A stretch of 12,074 bases of DNA from Nitrospirae bacterium RBG_19FT_COMBO_42_15 (GTDB taxonomy: Bacteria; Nitrospirota; CAKKRA01; 9FT-COMBO-42-15), in NCBI GenBank assembly GCA_001803815.1, contig MHEL01000091.1, positions 1-12,074 on the forward strand, read 5' to 3'. The position numbers were made by a program, and so were the translations under genes. This document shows, in pieces, positions 5,952 through 12,074 of this stretch (within the stretch, counting starts at the first letter, position 1; every line of letters begins with the position of its first letter). A model generated the notes under the pieces. That model made no database searches. It was given only the letters and a program-made list of their open reading frames with translations, and was not told the origin of the DNA.

Positions 5952-6944
5952 TTACTCCTTTTCAACAGGTATCCCTGCTGCCTTCATCTTTGCCCTGAAA
6001 TCATCTTCATATTCCTCGTATGTATGAACCTTCACAGGATAGTTCCATGGGTTGATATGCCTCTTCATCCGGCTGTTATTTGCAAGATTCCTTGTCGGGC
6101 TCAAAAATACCCCTGCCATGTGAACAAGCTTGCTAAACGGAAAGTATACAAAGAGGCTGCTGACGAGGAATATATGAATATAAAAAATAACCCCGATCCC
6201 TTTTGGGATAATTGGATTAAAAGTAAGCAGGCCCATTATCAATTCCTTTGCGCTGACAATATCAGTCTTGATGAAATATCTCATCAGGATGCCTGAAAGC
6301 GCAATGCCAATTATCAGAAAGAGCGGGAAAAAGTCGCTCGTAAGCGAGATGTATCGCACCTGTGGTATATAAAATCTCCTGAACAGTAGATACGATGCAG
6401 CGCCAAGAAGAACTATGCCGCTTACAAAAAGCCCCGGCGTGCCTATCTGCAGGAAACCGTCAAATGCCTCTATCATGTGCAGGAAAGATGGAGCAGGCGT
6501 AGCAAAAAATCTGAAATGCCTGAGCAGGACAATAAGAAATGACCAGTGAAATGCAAGGCTTCCAATCCAGAGCCACTTCTCCCACCTGTGCGCAAATGCG
6601 CTTCCATTATATAATTCGCTGCTTGTATTTCTAAAGAGCGAGCGGAAAACAAGAACCTCAAGCCCCATCCTGCCGATTACGCCGAGTGTGGTTGAGGGGT
6701 TGTCTAATTTATTCTGTTTAATCCATGGAAGGGAGTTCTGCTGGCCTGCTGTTGTCGGGATGCGGAATGGGACAGGCGAACGCCCCCATTTTACAACACG
6801 GTAAATAATGCCTATGATAAATGTTGCAAAGGCAAGATATGGTATGATAACGCCAAAGAGAAAATGCAGATTCACAGCACCTGCCCCAGCTAAGGGAATT
6901 AGTATAAGTATTATAACTGCAATAAAAGCTGTTATAGCCCCCAT
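5952..6944 (-). CDS. dsrM: DsrM, haem b membrane subunit (NarI-like)
   Basis: The 330-aa protein has about six membrane helices (near residues 5-20, 30-50, 124-142, 170-188, 205-222 and 250-270). Histidines inside or next to helices (H133, H143, H156, H257, H275) are candidate haem b ligands, as in NarI-like cytochromes. Known role: it carries electrons between menaquinol and DsrK. The C-terminal tail from about 284 is soluble and charged, ending YEEYEDDFRAKMKAAGIPVEKE-like in character. The start is supported by a GGGGAT ribosome-binding site and follows the RsbRD-N gene by 28 bases. It is adjacent to dsrK, completing the universal DsrMK core. Confidence 0.96.
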   Translation of the reverse strand: MGAITAFIAVIILILIPLAGAGAVNLHFLFGVIIPYLAFATFIIGIIYRVVKWGRSPVPFRIPTTAGQQNSLPWIKQNKLDNPSTTLGVIGRMGLEVLVFRSLFRNTSSELYNGSAFAHRWEKWLWIGSLAFHWSFLIVLLRHFRFFATPAPSFLHMIEAFDGFLQIGTPGLFVSGIVLLGAASYLLFRRFYIPQVRYISLTSDFFPLFLIIGIALSGILMRYFIKTDIVSAKELIMGLLTFNPIIPKGIGVIFYIHIFLVSSLFVYFPFSKLVHMAGVFLSPTRNLANNSRMKRHINPWNYPVKVHTYEEYEDDFRAKMKAAGIPVEKE

Positions 6945-6972
6945 TTATTATCCCCTTTTTATCCCTTTTTTA

Positions 6973-7491
6973 TTACTGCCCTTCTGCCTCAGTTACTATC
7001 TTTGCCCTTCGCAGTAGATTAAAGGTCATGTTCTTTACCTCATTCGCCTTAATCTCATAGAGCTTCTCGCGGCTTTTCATGTAAATGTCAAATGAGAGAA
7101 GCGCTATCTTATCAATCCTGTCATCAAGAATCAACAGCTCTGGATAAAGGCTGCCTTCATTAATCTCCTCATTCAGCGCTTCCCTGACCGCCTTTTTTAG
7201 AGAAAAAATAAAACCCATGGCCTTTGATGCTGTAAAATCCTGTATTGCGCTTATCTTTATTACATTTTCAAGAAAAGCAGAGATATCTTTAGACTCTGTC
7301 TCGCTGCTTACGATTTCATTAAATAGACCCTCTATGCCATGAAAAATAGTCTGGCCAATTGGATTGGCAAAAGGGTCTTTCTGTGTTTTCAGAAAGTTTG
7401 ATGTCTGAACAGGGTAAAGAGAGAGGACATCATCAAACCATCTTTTTAAAACAGCCTCTTTTTTTGAAGATAAAAGATTAGTAAGGTTCAT
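6973..7491 (-). CDS. RsbRD N-terminal domain protein of the dsr operon
   Basis: I choose the ATG at 7491-7489 (MNLTNLLSSKKEAVLKRW), giving 172 aa. A GTG 27 bases upstream is also in frame, but the N-terminus from MNLTNLL matches homologues I recall next to dsrM in sulfate reducers. The protein is an all-helical, globin-like RsbRD-N domain with characteristic WFDDVLSLYP (about 18-27), QKDPFANPIG and GIEGLF segments. In RsbR-family stressosome proteins this fold is a sensory module, but here there is no STAS domain or kinase-binding region. It has no membrane helix. Its position between dsrL and dsrM suggests a regulatory or assembly role for the Dsr membrane complex, which is inferred. The ribosome-binding site before either start is weak. 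Confidence 0.87.
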   Translation of the reverse strand: MNLTNLLSSKKEAVLKRWFDDVLSLYPVQTSNFLKTQKDPFANPIGQTIFHGIEGLFNEIVSSETESKDISAFLENVIKISAIQDFTASKAMGFIFSLKKAVREALNEEINEGSLYPELLILDDRIDKIALLSFDIYMKSREKLYEIKANEVKNMTFNLLRRAKIVTEAEGQ

Positions 7492-7528
7492 AATATAATA
7501 GCGCCTTGTCCCTGACACTTCTTTACAT

Positions 7529-7614
7529 TTTTAATGTCATTCCCGCGGAGCAGGGGCAACCCTATGTGGCTGCCCTCATGTGGGCGGCCACACAGGGCCG
7601 CCCCTACATTAAAA
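7529..7614 (-). repeat. Long palindromic (REP/MITE-like) element between dsrL and the RsbRD-N gene
   Basis: Within the 175-base gap, 7552-7575 and 7582-7605 are inverted copies (20 of 24 positions exact) around a six-base loop. Outer arms TTTTAATGT (7529-7537) and ACATTAAAA (7606-7614) pair perfectly, with an unpaired CATTCCCGCGGAGC on one side. In the minus-strand transcript three of the four mismatches become G-U pairs, so the RNA hairpin is stronger than the DNA palindrome suggests. G/C-rich repeats with GTAGGGGC...GCCCCTAC ends are familiar as dispersed repeats in environmental bacterial genomes. There is no U-run after it in the coding direction. Confidence 0.7.
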
Positions 7615-7666
7615 GAAAAATATCTATCTTAATTTTGCATTTTGCATTTTGATATTTTCATTTATT

Positions 7667-9394
7667 CTACAGCCCCATGCCCATTTCAATGTAGCTGCTG
7701 GGGCAGACCTCTGCGCATATATGACAGCCGATGCACTTTGTGTAATCAGTGAACATAATCTTGCCAACCGGCCTTGCCTTGTCTCTGCTGATTGCCTCTC
7801 TTGGGCAGAAAACCCTGCATCTGTCGCAGGTAAAGCATAGGCCGCAGCTCATGCACCTCTTTGACTCTGCTACTGCCTCATCAAGAGTGAGCGCCTTGTT
7901 TACCTCTTCAAAGTTTTTTATGCGCTCCTTTGGAGGCAGCTCCTTTACATTATTGCGAGGAGCTGGCAGGTAATAGTCAAGCTTCATATCTGTATGCTTT
8001 ACAGGCCTTGGGTTTCCCGGGTCTCTATATTTCTGGCCATGAATATATGCATCTATTGCCCTTGCTGCCTTCCTTCCGTGTCCAACAGCAGTTGTTGCAA
8101 TATCAAGGCCAAGAACATCGCCGCCTGCATATACGCCCGGTATAGATGTCTCTTTTATGACATTGGCATTTATCCATCCGTAATTATTTTTTAACTCATC
8201 CATGCCTGTTAAATCAGGCTCCTGGCCTATTGCAGCTATAACAGTATCAGCGCCGACAGAAAAATCCGTGCCTTCAATCGGCACAGGACGGAAGCGGCCT
8301 GATTTATCCTTTTCACCTAATTCCATCCTTACGCACTTCAAGTCTAAAGAACAGTCAACTTTTCCACCCTCCCCTATTACGCAGACAGGGGCAGCAAGAA
8401 ACTCAAACTTCACACCCTCTTCCTCAGCAGCTACTATCTCATGCTCAATGGCCGGCATCTCGTCTCTGGTTCTTCTGTATAGGATGGTTACATCTCCGCC
8501 AAGCCTTCTGCATATTCTTGCAGCATCTATAGCCGTATTGCCGCCGCCAATCACGATAACCTTCTTGCCAATATCAATCTTCTCGCCATTATTTATCCTG
8601 CGGAGAAAATCAACACCTGTAAATACGCTGCGAATACTCTCGCCTTCAACATTCATCTTGCTTCCTTTTTGAGCGCCCACAGCCACATATACAGCGTCAT
8701 ATTTCTTCTTTATGTCTTCAAAGGAGATATCCACTCCTATCTTTGTATTGCACTTCAGCTCAACACCGAGATCAAGTATATTCTGTATCTCAGCATCAAG
8801 CACCTCTCTGGGTAAGCGGTATGAGGTAATGCCGTATCTTAACATGCCGCCCGGCTTATCCGATGACTCAAATACTGTAACAGTATAGCCCCTTCTTGCA
8901 AGCTGATACGCACAGGAAAGGCCTGAGGGCCCCGCGCCTATAATTGCAACCTTTTTATCCTTATTTTTATCAGTCAGCTTTTTGAATTTAAGACCCCTTT
9001 TAATCCCATGGTCTCCGATAACCCTTTCAAAGTTGTTTATTGCAACTGCGCCGTCTTCTTTATACTGCCTGTTGCATCCGCTCTCGCATGGATGAGGACA
9101 AATTCTGCCATGTACTGCAGGAAATGGATTCTTGTCTGTTAAGATATGCCATGCCTGATCAAAGGAATCTTCAACAGGCCTTTTAAAATCCTTTGCCTGC
9201 GCCACATATGTGAGATAGCCCCTGATATCCTCGCTGCTCGGACATTTGGCGCTGCATGGAGGCGTCTTTCTGACATATACCGGACACTTCCAGCTCTCGC
9301 CGTTTGTAACAACTATATCTGTTGGTGAAGCTGTCTTTATCTTTATAACAGCCGCTTCCCCAATAAGCTCTTCTTCAAGTATTTGCGTTTCCAT
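7667..9394 (-). CDS. dsrL: DsrL-type NAD(P)H oxidoreductase (GltD-like flavoprotein with C-terminal ferredoxin domain)
   Basis: I choose the ATG at 9394-9392 (METQILEEEL, 575 aa) because GGAGGAGG lies upstream of it in the 16-base gap after dsrB. A longer frame would start inside dsrB. Domains in order: a GltD-type N-terminal Fe-S region with C47/C51 and C99/C103/C107; an FAD Rossmann motif GAGPSG (153-158); an NAD(P)H motif GGGNTAID (283-290) followed by YRRTRDEMPA (306-315), whose arginines suggest NADP(H) can bind; a GGDV FAD signature near 424; and a C-terminal di-cluster ferredoxin with CMSCGLC... (C514-C530) and CIGCHICAEVCP (C554-C564). DsrL passes electrons between NAD(P)H and DsrAB. 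It was first described in sulfur oxidisers, and a second group (DsrL-2) occurs with reductive-type DsrAB. Which group this belongs to cannot be told by eye. Simple GltD annotation is excluded by the extra ferredoxin domain and the context. Confidence 0.88.
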   Translation of the reverse strand: METQILEEELIGEAAVIKIKTASPTDIVVTNGESWKCPVYVRKTPPCSAKCPSSEDIRGYLTYVAQAKDFKRPVEDSFDQAWHILTDKNPFPAVHGRICPHPCESGCNRQYKEDGAVAINNFERVIGDHGIKRGLKFKKLTDKNKDKKVAIIGAGPSGLSCAYQLARRGYTVTVFESSDKPGGMLRYGITSYRLPREVLDAEIQNILDLGVELKCNTKIGVDISFEDIKKKYDAVYVAVGAQKGSKMNVEGESIRSVFTGVDFLRRINNGEKIDIGKKVIVIGGGNTAIDAARICRRLGGDVTILYRRTRDEMPAIEHEIVAAEEEGVKFEFLAAPVCVIGEGGKVDCSLDLKCVRMELGEKDKSGRFRPVPIEGTDFSVGADTVIAAIGQEPDLTGMDELKNNYGWINANVIKETSIPGVYAGGDVLGLDIATTAVGHGRKAARAIDAYIHGQKYRDPGNPRPVKHTDMKLDYYLPAPRNNVKELPPKERIKNFEEVNKALTLDEAVAESKRCMSCGLCFTCDRCRVFCPREAISRDKARPVGKIMFTDYTKCIGCHICAEVCPSSYIEMGMGL

Positions 9395-9410
9395 CGTTAA
9401 TCGCCTCCTC

Positions 9411-10496
9411 CTATAGTCTGACCTGTGCTGAGGTATTGAATGTTGTGCGGGCAAAGCGGTATGTATCTATATGATACTTTGTAAACTTAAACCCTGTAAC
9501 CTCAAAGAACTTCTTCCATCCGATTCTCTCTATCCATTCGCCTATGCGCTCATATTCCTTTGCGCCCTTCTTATAGGCAGTTAATATCTTGCCGACTGCC
9601 TCGCTGACCTCAGGCCATCTCGGCGGATTGTTTGGAAGGCCGTATGTGGCAAGCTTCATAAATAACGGCCCGCCCCTTGTATTTGCAGACTTGCCGCCGA
9701 CCCATATTGAAAGCGTATCTGTCTTCGGATCCCTTATCTCCATGCTCGGACACTGTCCATGACAGGCGCCGCAATACATGCACTTCTCCTCTACTACTTC
9801 AAGGCTGCTTTTCCCCTCCACATTAATCGGGCGTATGGCTGCAACAGGGCATATGGCAGTAACCTTGGGAAGCTCGCATATCTGCATATTGCTGTGATTT
9901 ATCCTTGGCGGATGGTGGTGCTGGAGATTGATTGCTATGTCTGCCTGTCCGCCGCAGTTGATTGAACAGCATGATGTAGAAATCTTTACGCGCTGCGGCA
10001 TACGCTCATTTGTAAATTCTTTATACAAGACATCCATCATCGCCTTAACTGCGCCTGCTGCATCACTGCCTGGCAGGTTGCAGTGCAGCCATCCCTGCGT
10101 ATGGAGTATATTTGAAACAGAGTGTCCTGTGCCTCCGATAGGAAAGCCGAGGATAGTGGTGATATCTTTTATTAACGGCTTTATATCCTTTTCATTTGTT
10201 ACAAAAAACTCTATATTGCAGCGGCTTGTAAATTTAAGGTGCCCCTGACAGTGCTTATCCGCTATATCGCATATTTTCCTTACAGTATCAACGCTCATTG
10301 TGCGCGGAGAGCCTGCCCTGACAACATAAAGGACATCTCCGCTCTCTGCCACTCGCTTGATTATCCCGGGCTTTATCTTTTCGTGGTACTTCCACTTGCC
10401 GTAGTTCTTAACCATCAAGGGGTGAAGCATCTTTTTAAAATCAGGCGCCCCGTTATCCCTCGGCGCCAGCTTCTTCTTTACTGTTGGTGTATCCAT
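9411..10496 (-). CDS. dsrB: Dissimilatory sulfite reductase beta subunit
   Basis: This 361-aa protein has the DsrB architecture. It has a substrate/sirohaem domain with HTQGWLHC (132-139) and STSCCSINCGGQADIA (174-187, providing C176/C177 and C181 for the sirohaem-linked [4Fe-4S]). A ferredoxin insert follows with CPVAAI (C216) and CMYCGACHGQCP (C239/C242/C245/C249). With DsrA it forms the alpha2beta2 enzyme that reduces sulfite and delivers sulfur to DsrC in the cytoplasm. GGAGG nine bases before the ATG fixes the start. The gene is separated from dsrA by 183 bases of repeats, unusually far for this pair, and is followed closely by dsrL. The compact CCSINCGGQADIA form differs from the CCLNMCGAVHC form I recall in Desulfovibrio. 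Confidence 0.97.
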   Translation of the reverse strand: MDTPTVKKKLAPRDNGAPDFKKMLHPLMVKNYGKWKYHEKIKPGIIKRVAESGDVLYVVRAGSPRTMSVDTVRKICDIADKHCQGHLKFTSRCNIEFFVTNEKDIKPLIKDITTILGFPIGGTGHSVSNILHTQGWLHCNLPGSDAAGAVKAMMDVLYKEFTNERMPQRVKISTSCCSINCGGQADIAINLQHHHPPRINHSNMQICELPKVTAICPVAAIRPINVEGKSSLEVVEEKCMYCGACHGQCPSMEIRDPKTDTLSIWVGGKSANTRGGPLFMKLATYGLPNNPPRWPEVSEAVGKILTAYKKGAKEYERIGEWIERIGWKKFFEVTGFKFTKYHIDTYRFARTTFNTSAQVRL

Positions 10497-10551
10497 TTTA
10501 TTATTCCTCCATGAAAAATTATAAATCCGATATTATTTCACCTAAAGATTA

Positions 10552-10657
10552 CCCCTCTCCCACAAGGGGAGAGGGAACATATATTTTACCCCCTCTCAAT
10601 GGGAGTGTTCCCTTTTACTTCCCCTCCCTTGATGGGAGGGGATTAAGGGGAGGGTGG
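10552..10657. repeat. G/C-rich palindromic repeat cluster between dsrA and dsrB
   Basis: The 183-base gap holds two clear palindromes. CCCTCTCCC (10553-10561) pairs with GGGAGAGGG (10567-10575) over a five-base loop. TCCCCTCCC (10620-10628) pairs with GGGAGGGGA (10634-10642), also over five bases, and is followed by a further GGGGAGGG tract ending near 10657. Sequences of the form CCCTCCC-TTGATGGGAGGGG-ATTAAGGGGAGGG are a common dispersed intergenic repeat in many environmental bacteria. In the coding direction no T-run follows, and no ORF of note lies in the gap. Confidence 0.7.
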
Positions 10658-10679
10658 ATTCATGCGGGTTTTATAAGTT

Positions 10680-11948
10680 TTACACTGCCACCTCATCGCC
10701 CTCAGTCTCCTTGCTAACCACATTCGGCGACTCTTTAGGCTCGCCTGCTATACGCGGGGCTGTATATTCCTCAAATTTTATATATGGATTGGAACGCGGA
10801 TGCTTTACCATCTGCGGATCCGGCTCAACACCTATGCCATCAAGGAATGTCCCAAGGCCGACGCGGTCAATAAATTCGCCGACACGCTCGTGATCAAGCC
10901 CATGCTCGCCCCAGAAATCCCATATCCGCCTTACAAGCTGAATAATCTTGTCCCAGTCCTCTTTTGTATCTGCCTTCATAAAAGGTATGAGGACCGAGCC
11001 CATGGTATCCCCGATCTTCAGGGTCCGCTTGCCGCCTAAGAGTATTGTAATGCCTCTATCCTTTCCGGGTTTAAGCGCCTTGTGCATTACATTAATGCAG
11101 TGCATGCACTTTACGCAGTTTGAATCATCTATCTTTATCTTTTTCTTCTCAAGTTTGATGCATTTGGTCGGGCACCGTGTGATAACATTATCTATTACAT
11201 AATCCTCGCCGTTTTCCTTAATGAACTTAGCAACCTCTTTTTGATCAACCTGTATCTTATCGCGCCATGTTCCTATTATAGGCATATCAGAACGTTGGAT
11301 GGAGTTTGCGCAGTCATTGGCGCAGCCTGATATCTTGAATTTATATTTATAAGGAAGCTCAGGCCTGTGCAGTTCACTGATGTATGTATCTGTAATAAAT
11401 TTGGTAAGCCCAAGTGTATCAAAGCAGGACATCTCGCAATAAGCCGGGCCAACACAGCAGGCAAGGGTCCCGAGGGCAGGGCCTGAACCGCCGATATCCC
11501 AGCCGTTCTCCATGAGTTCTTCTCCTGCAGTGTATGTCTTTTCATTATTGGAGCCGAGCATCAATATATCGCCTGTCATGCCATGAAACTGAAGGATGCC
11601 GCCGCTGTGTTTTTCGCTAATGTCGCACAACTGGCGCAGCGCGGCAGTGTTATAGAGCCATCCTGACGGCTCTATAATACGGATGGTATGGAATTGCGCT
11701 GCTAAAGGGAATCTGTTCTGCACATCAGAATAACGGGCAATAACACCACCGCCGTAACCGTCAAGATTGAGCACTGTGCCCAGCCAATGGTTCGTTTTGG
11801 TTTCATAGGAATCCTCAAGCTGTTCAAGTACCTGGCCTATCTCAGGCTTTTTCTTTGCAAGATTCTTGAGGTCTTTAACAAAACTCGGCCATGGACCGCT
11901 TTCCAGTTCATCTAACATAGGCGTTTTTGATTTTTTTTCATTTGCCAT
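10680..11948 (-). CDS. dsrA: Dissimilatory sulfite reductase alpha subunit
   Basis: This 422-aa protein is full length for DsrA. Sirohaem-[4Fe-4S] ligands are C165 and C171 (LACCVGPAYCEMSC, with the preceding C164 and following C175) plus C209 and C213 (SGCANDC). The ferredoxin domain carries C259/C263 (RCPTKC) and C278/C281/C284 (CVKCMHC), followed by INVMHKAL and the GGKRTLKIGD segment that are near-invariant in the family. It is the catalytic subunit for sulfite reduction to the DsrC-bound trisulfide, or for the reverse reaction in oxidisers. The start ATG follows an AAAGGTAGG ribosome-binding site. The upstream gap to dsrC is 65 bases and contains a strong inverted repeat. The acidic C-terminal tail (after about 400) is not conserved in detail. 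Confidence 0.98.
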   Translation of the reverse strand: MANEKKSKTPMLDELESGPWPSFVKDLKNLAKKKPEIGQVLEQLEDSYETKTNHWLGTVLNLDGYGGGVIARYSDVQNRFPLAAQFHTIRIIEPSGWLYNTAALRQLCDISEKHSGGILQFHGMTGDILMLGSNNEKTYTAGEELMENGWDIGGSGPALGTLACCVGPAYCEMSCFDTLGLTKFITDTYISELHRPELPYKYKFKISGCANDCANSIQRSDMPIIGTWRDKIQVDQKEVAKFIKENGEDYVIDNVITRCPTKCIKLEKKKIKIDDSNCVKCMHCINVMHKALKPGKDRGITILLGGKRTLKIGDTMGSVLIPFMKADTKEDWDKIIQLVRRIWDFWGEHGLDHERVGEFIDRVGLGTFLDGIGVEPDPQMVKHPRSNPYIKFEEYTAPRIAGEPKESPNVVSKETEGDEVAV

Positions 11949-11970
11949 TTTAAAACCTACCTTTCTTAAG

Positions 11971-12001
11971 AATAGGTCATATTGGTCATATATGACCTAT
12001 T
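11971..12001. promoter_or_regulatory. Inverted repeat with three GGTCAT half-sites between dsrC and dsrA
   Basis: AATAGGTCATAT (11971-11982) and ATATGACCTATT (11990-12001) are perfect reverse complements with a seven-base spacer. Within it, GGTCATATATGACC (11984-11997) is a separate perfect 14-bp palindrome, and GGTCATAT occurs twice in direct order (11975-11982 and 11984-11991). The block could therefore be an operator with one palindromic site plus a third half-site, or an RNA hairpin with two alternative pairings between dsrC and dsrA. No T-run follows on the minus strand, so it is not a plain terminator. No match to a named regulator is claimed. Confidence 0.65.
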
Positions 12002-12013
12002 AAGTTATTTTTT

Positions 12014-12074
12014 TTATACGCAGCCTGTCGGCTTTGGAAGACCTGCAATCTTACATGCCTGTTTCGCTGGTCCG
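12014..12074 (-). CDS. dsrC: DsrC, C-terminal end only (5' part beyond window)
   Basis: The last 19 codons and the TAA stop (12014-12016) are present. They encode the canonical DsrC swinging arm, GPAKQACKIAGLPKPTGCV. Both redox-active cysteines are there, eleven residues apart: CysB in QACKI and the penultimate CysA. This is the form able to carry the intramolecular disulfide and trisulfide intermediates made by DsrAB and consumed by DsrK. It lies 65 bases upstream of dsrA in the same orientation. The rest of the gene lies outside the window, so its length and start cannot be judged. Confidence 0.95.
   Translation of the reverse strand, partial: GPAKQACKIAGLPKPTGCV

Noticed and set aside
7492..7518. 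Upstream GTG start for the RsbRD-N protein
   Set aside because: The extra nine residues do not resemble the family N-terminus, which starts at MNLTNLL, and no better ribosome-binding site is present.
9395..9454. A 20-codon N-terminal extension of dsrL beginning inside dsrB
   Set aside because: The extension is Arg-rich and unlike the family, overlaps dsrB coding sequence, and a strong GGAGGAGG ribosome-binding site precedes the ATG at 9394.
10552..10657. CRISPR-like repeat array between dsrA and dsrB
   Set aside because: The repeats are short inverted palindromes of differing sequence without regular spacers, typical of dispersed intergenic repeats.

Overview
The window is a dissimilatory sulfite reductase (dsr) locus. 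Every convincing gene is on the minus strand, so transcription runs from high to low coordinates. In that order the genes are: dsrC (only its last 19 codons, at the right edge), dsrA, dsrB, a dsrL-type flavin/iron-sulfur NAD(P)H oxidoreductase, an RsbRD-N-domain protein, and the membrane complex dsrM-dsrK-dsrJ-dsrO-dsrP. A cassette of poorly characterised genes follows: a von Willebrand A (vWA) protein, a 102-aa conserved hypothetical, a 163-aa DsrC/TusE-family protein lacking one of the two redox cysteines, and the start of a DUF6745-like protein cut by the left edge.

The likely host is an uncultured anaerobic bacterium with sulfite/sulfate-based (or possibly sulfur-oxidising or disproportionating) energy metabolism. 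Moderate G+C, the CCSINCGGQADIA-type DsrB, the RsbRD-N gene before dsrM and the DsrL-type gene next to dsrAB suggest Nitrospirota or a neighbouring phylum. This is inference from gene content, not a phylogeny.

How the genes work together: DsrAB reduces sulfite at coupled siroheme-[4Fe-4S] centres and loads sulfur onto the C-terminal cysteines of DsrC. DsrMKJOP links the DsrC trisulfide/thiol cycle to the membrane quinone pool: DsrM is the haem b subunit, DsrK the HdrD-like catalytic subunit, DsrJ a periplasmic triheme cytochrome, DsrO a periplasmic ferredoxin and DsrP an NrfD-type quinone-interacting subunit. DsrL probably exchanges electrons between NAD(P)H and DsrAB. No dsrD, dsrN or dsrEFH is visible, so the direction of the pathway cannot be fixed from this window.

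The gaps are unusually structured. A perfect inverted repeat with three GGTCAT half-sites lies between dsrC and dsrA. G/C-rich palindromic repeats of genome-dispersed type sit between dsrA and dsrB and between dsrL and the RsbRD-N gene. A tandemly duplicated leader of about 90 bases per unit precedes the vWA gene. Compact hairpins sit upstream of two cassette genes. The most unusual part is the left cassette, where a single-cysteine, N-terminally extended DsrC relative is embedded among vWA, HAH-motif and DUF6745-like genes directly downstream of dsrP. No tRNA, rRNA, CRISPR array, transposase or integrase was seen, and no gene-free stretch exceeds about 230 bases.
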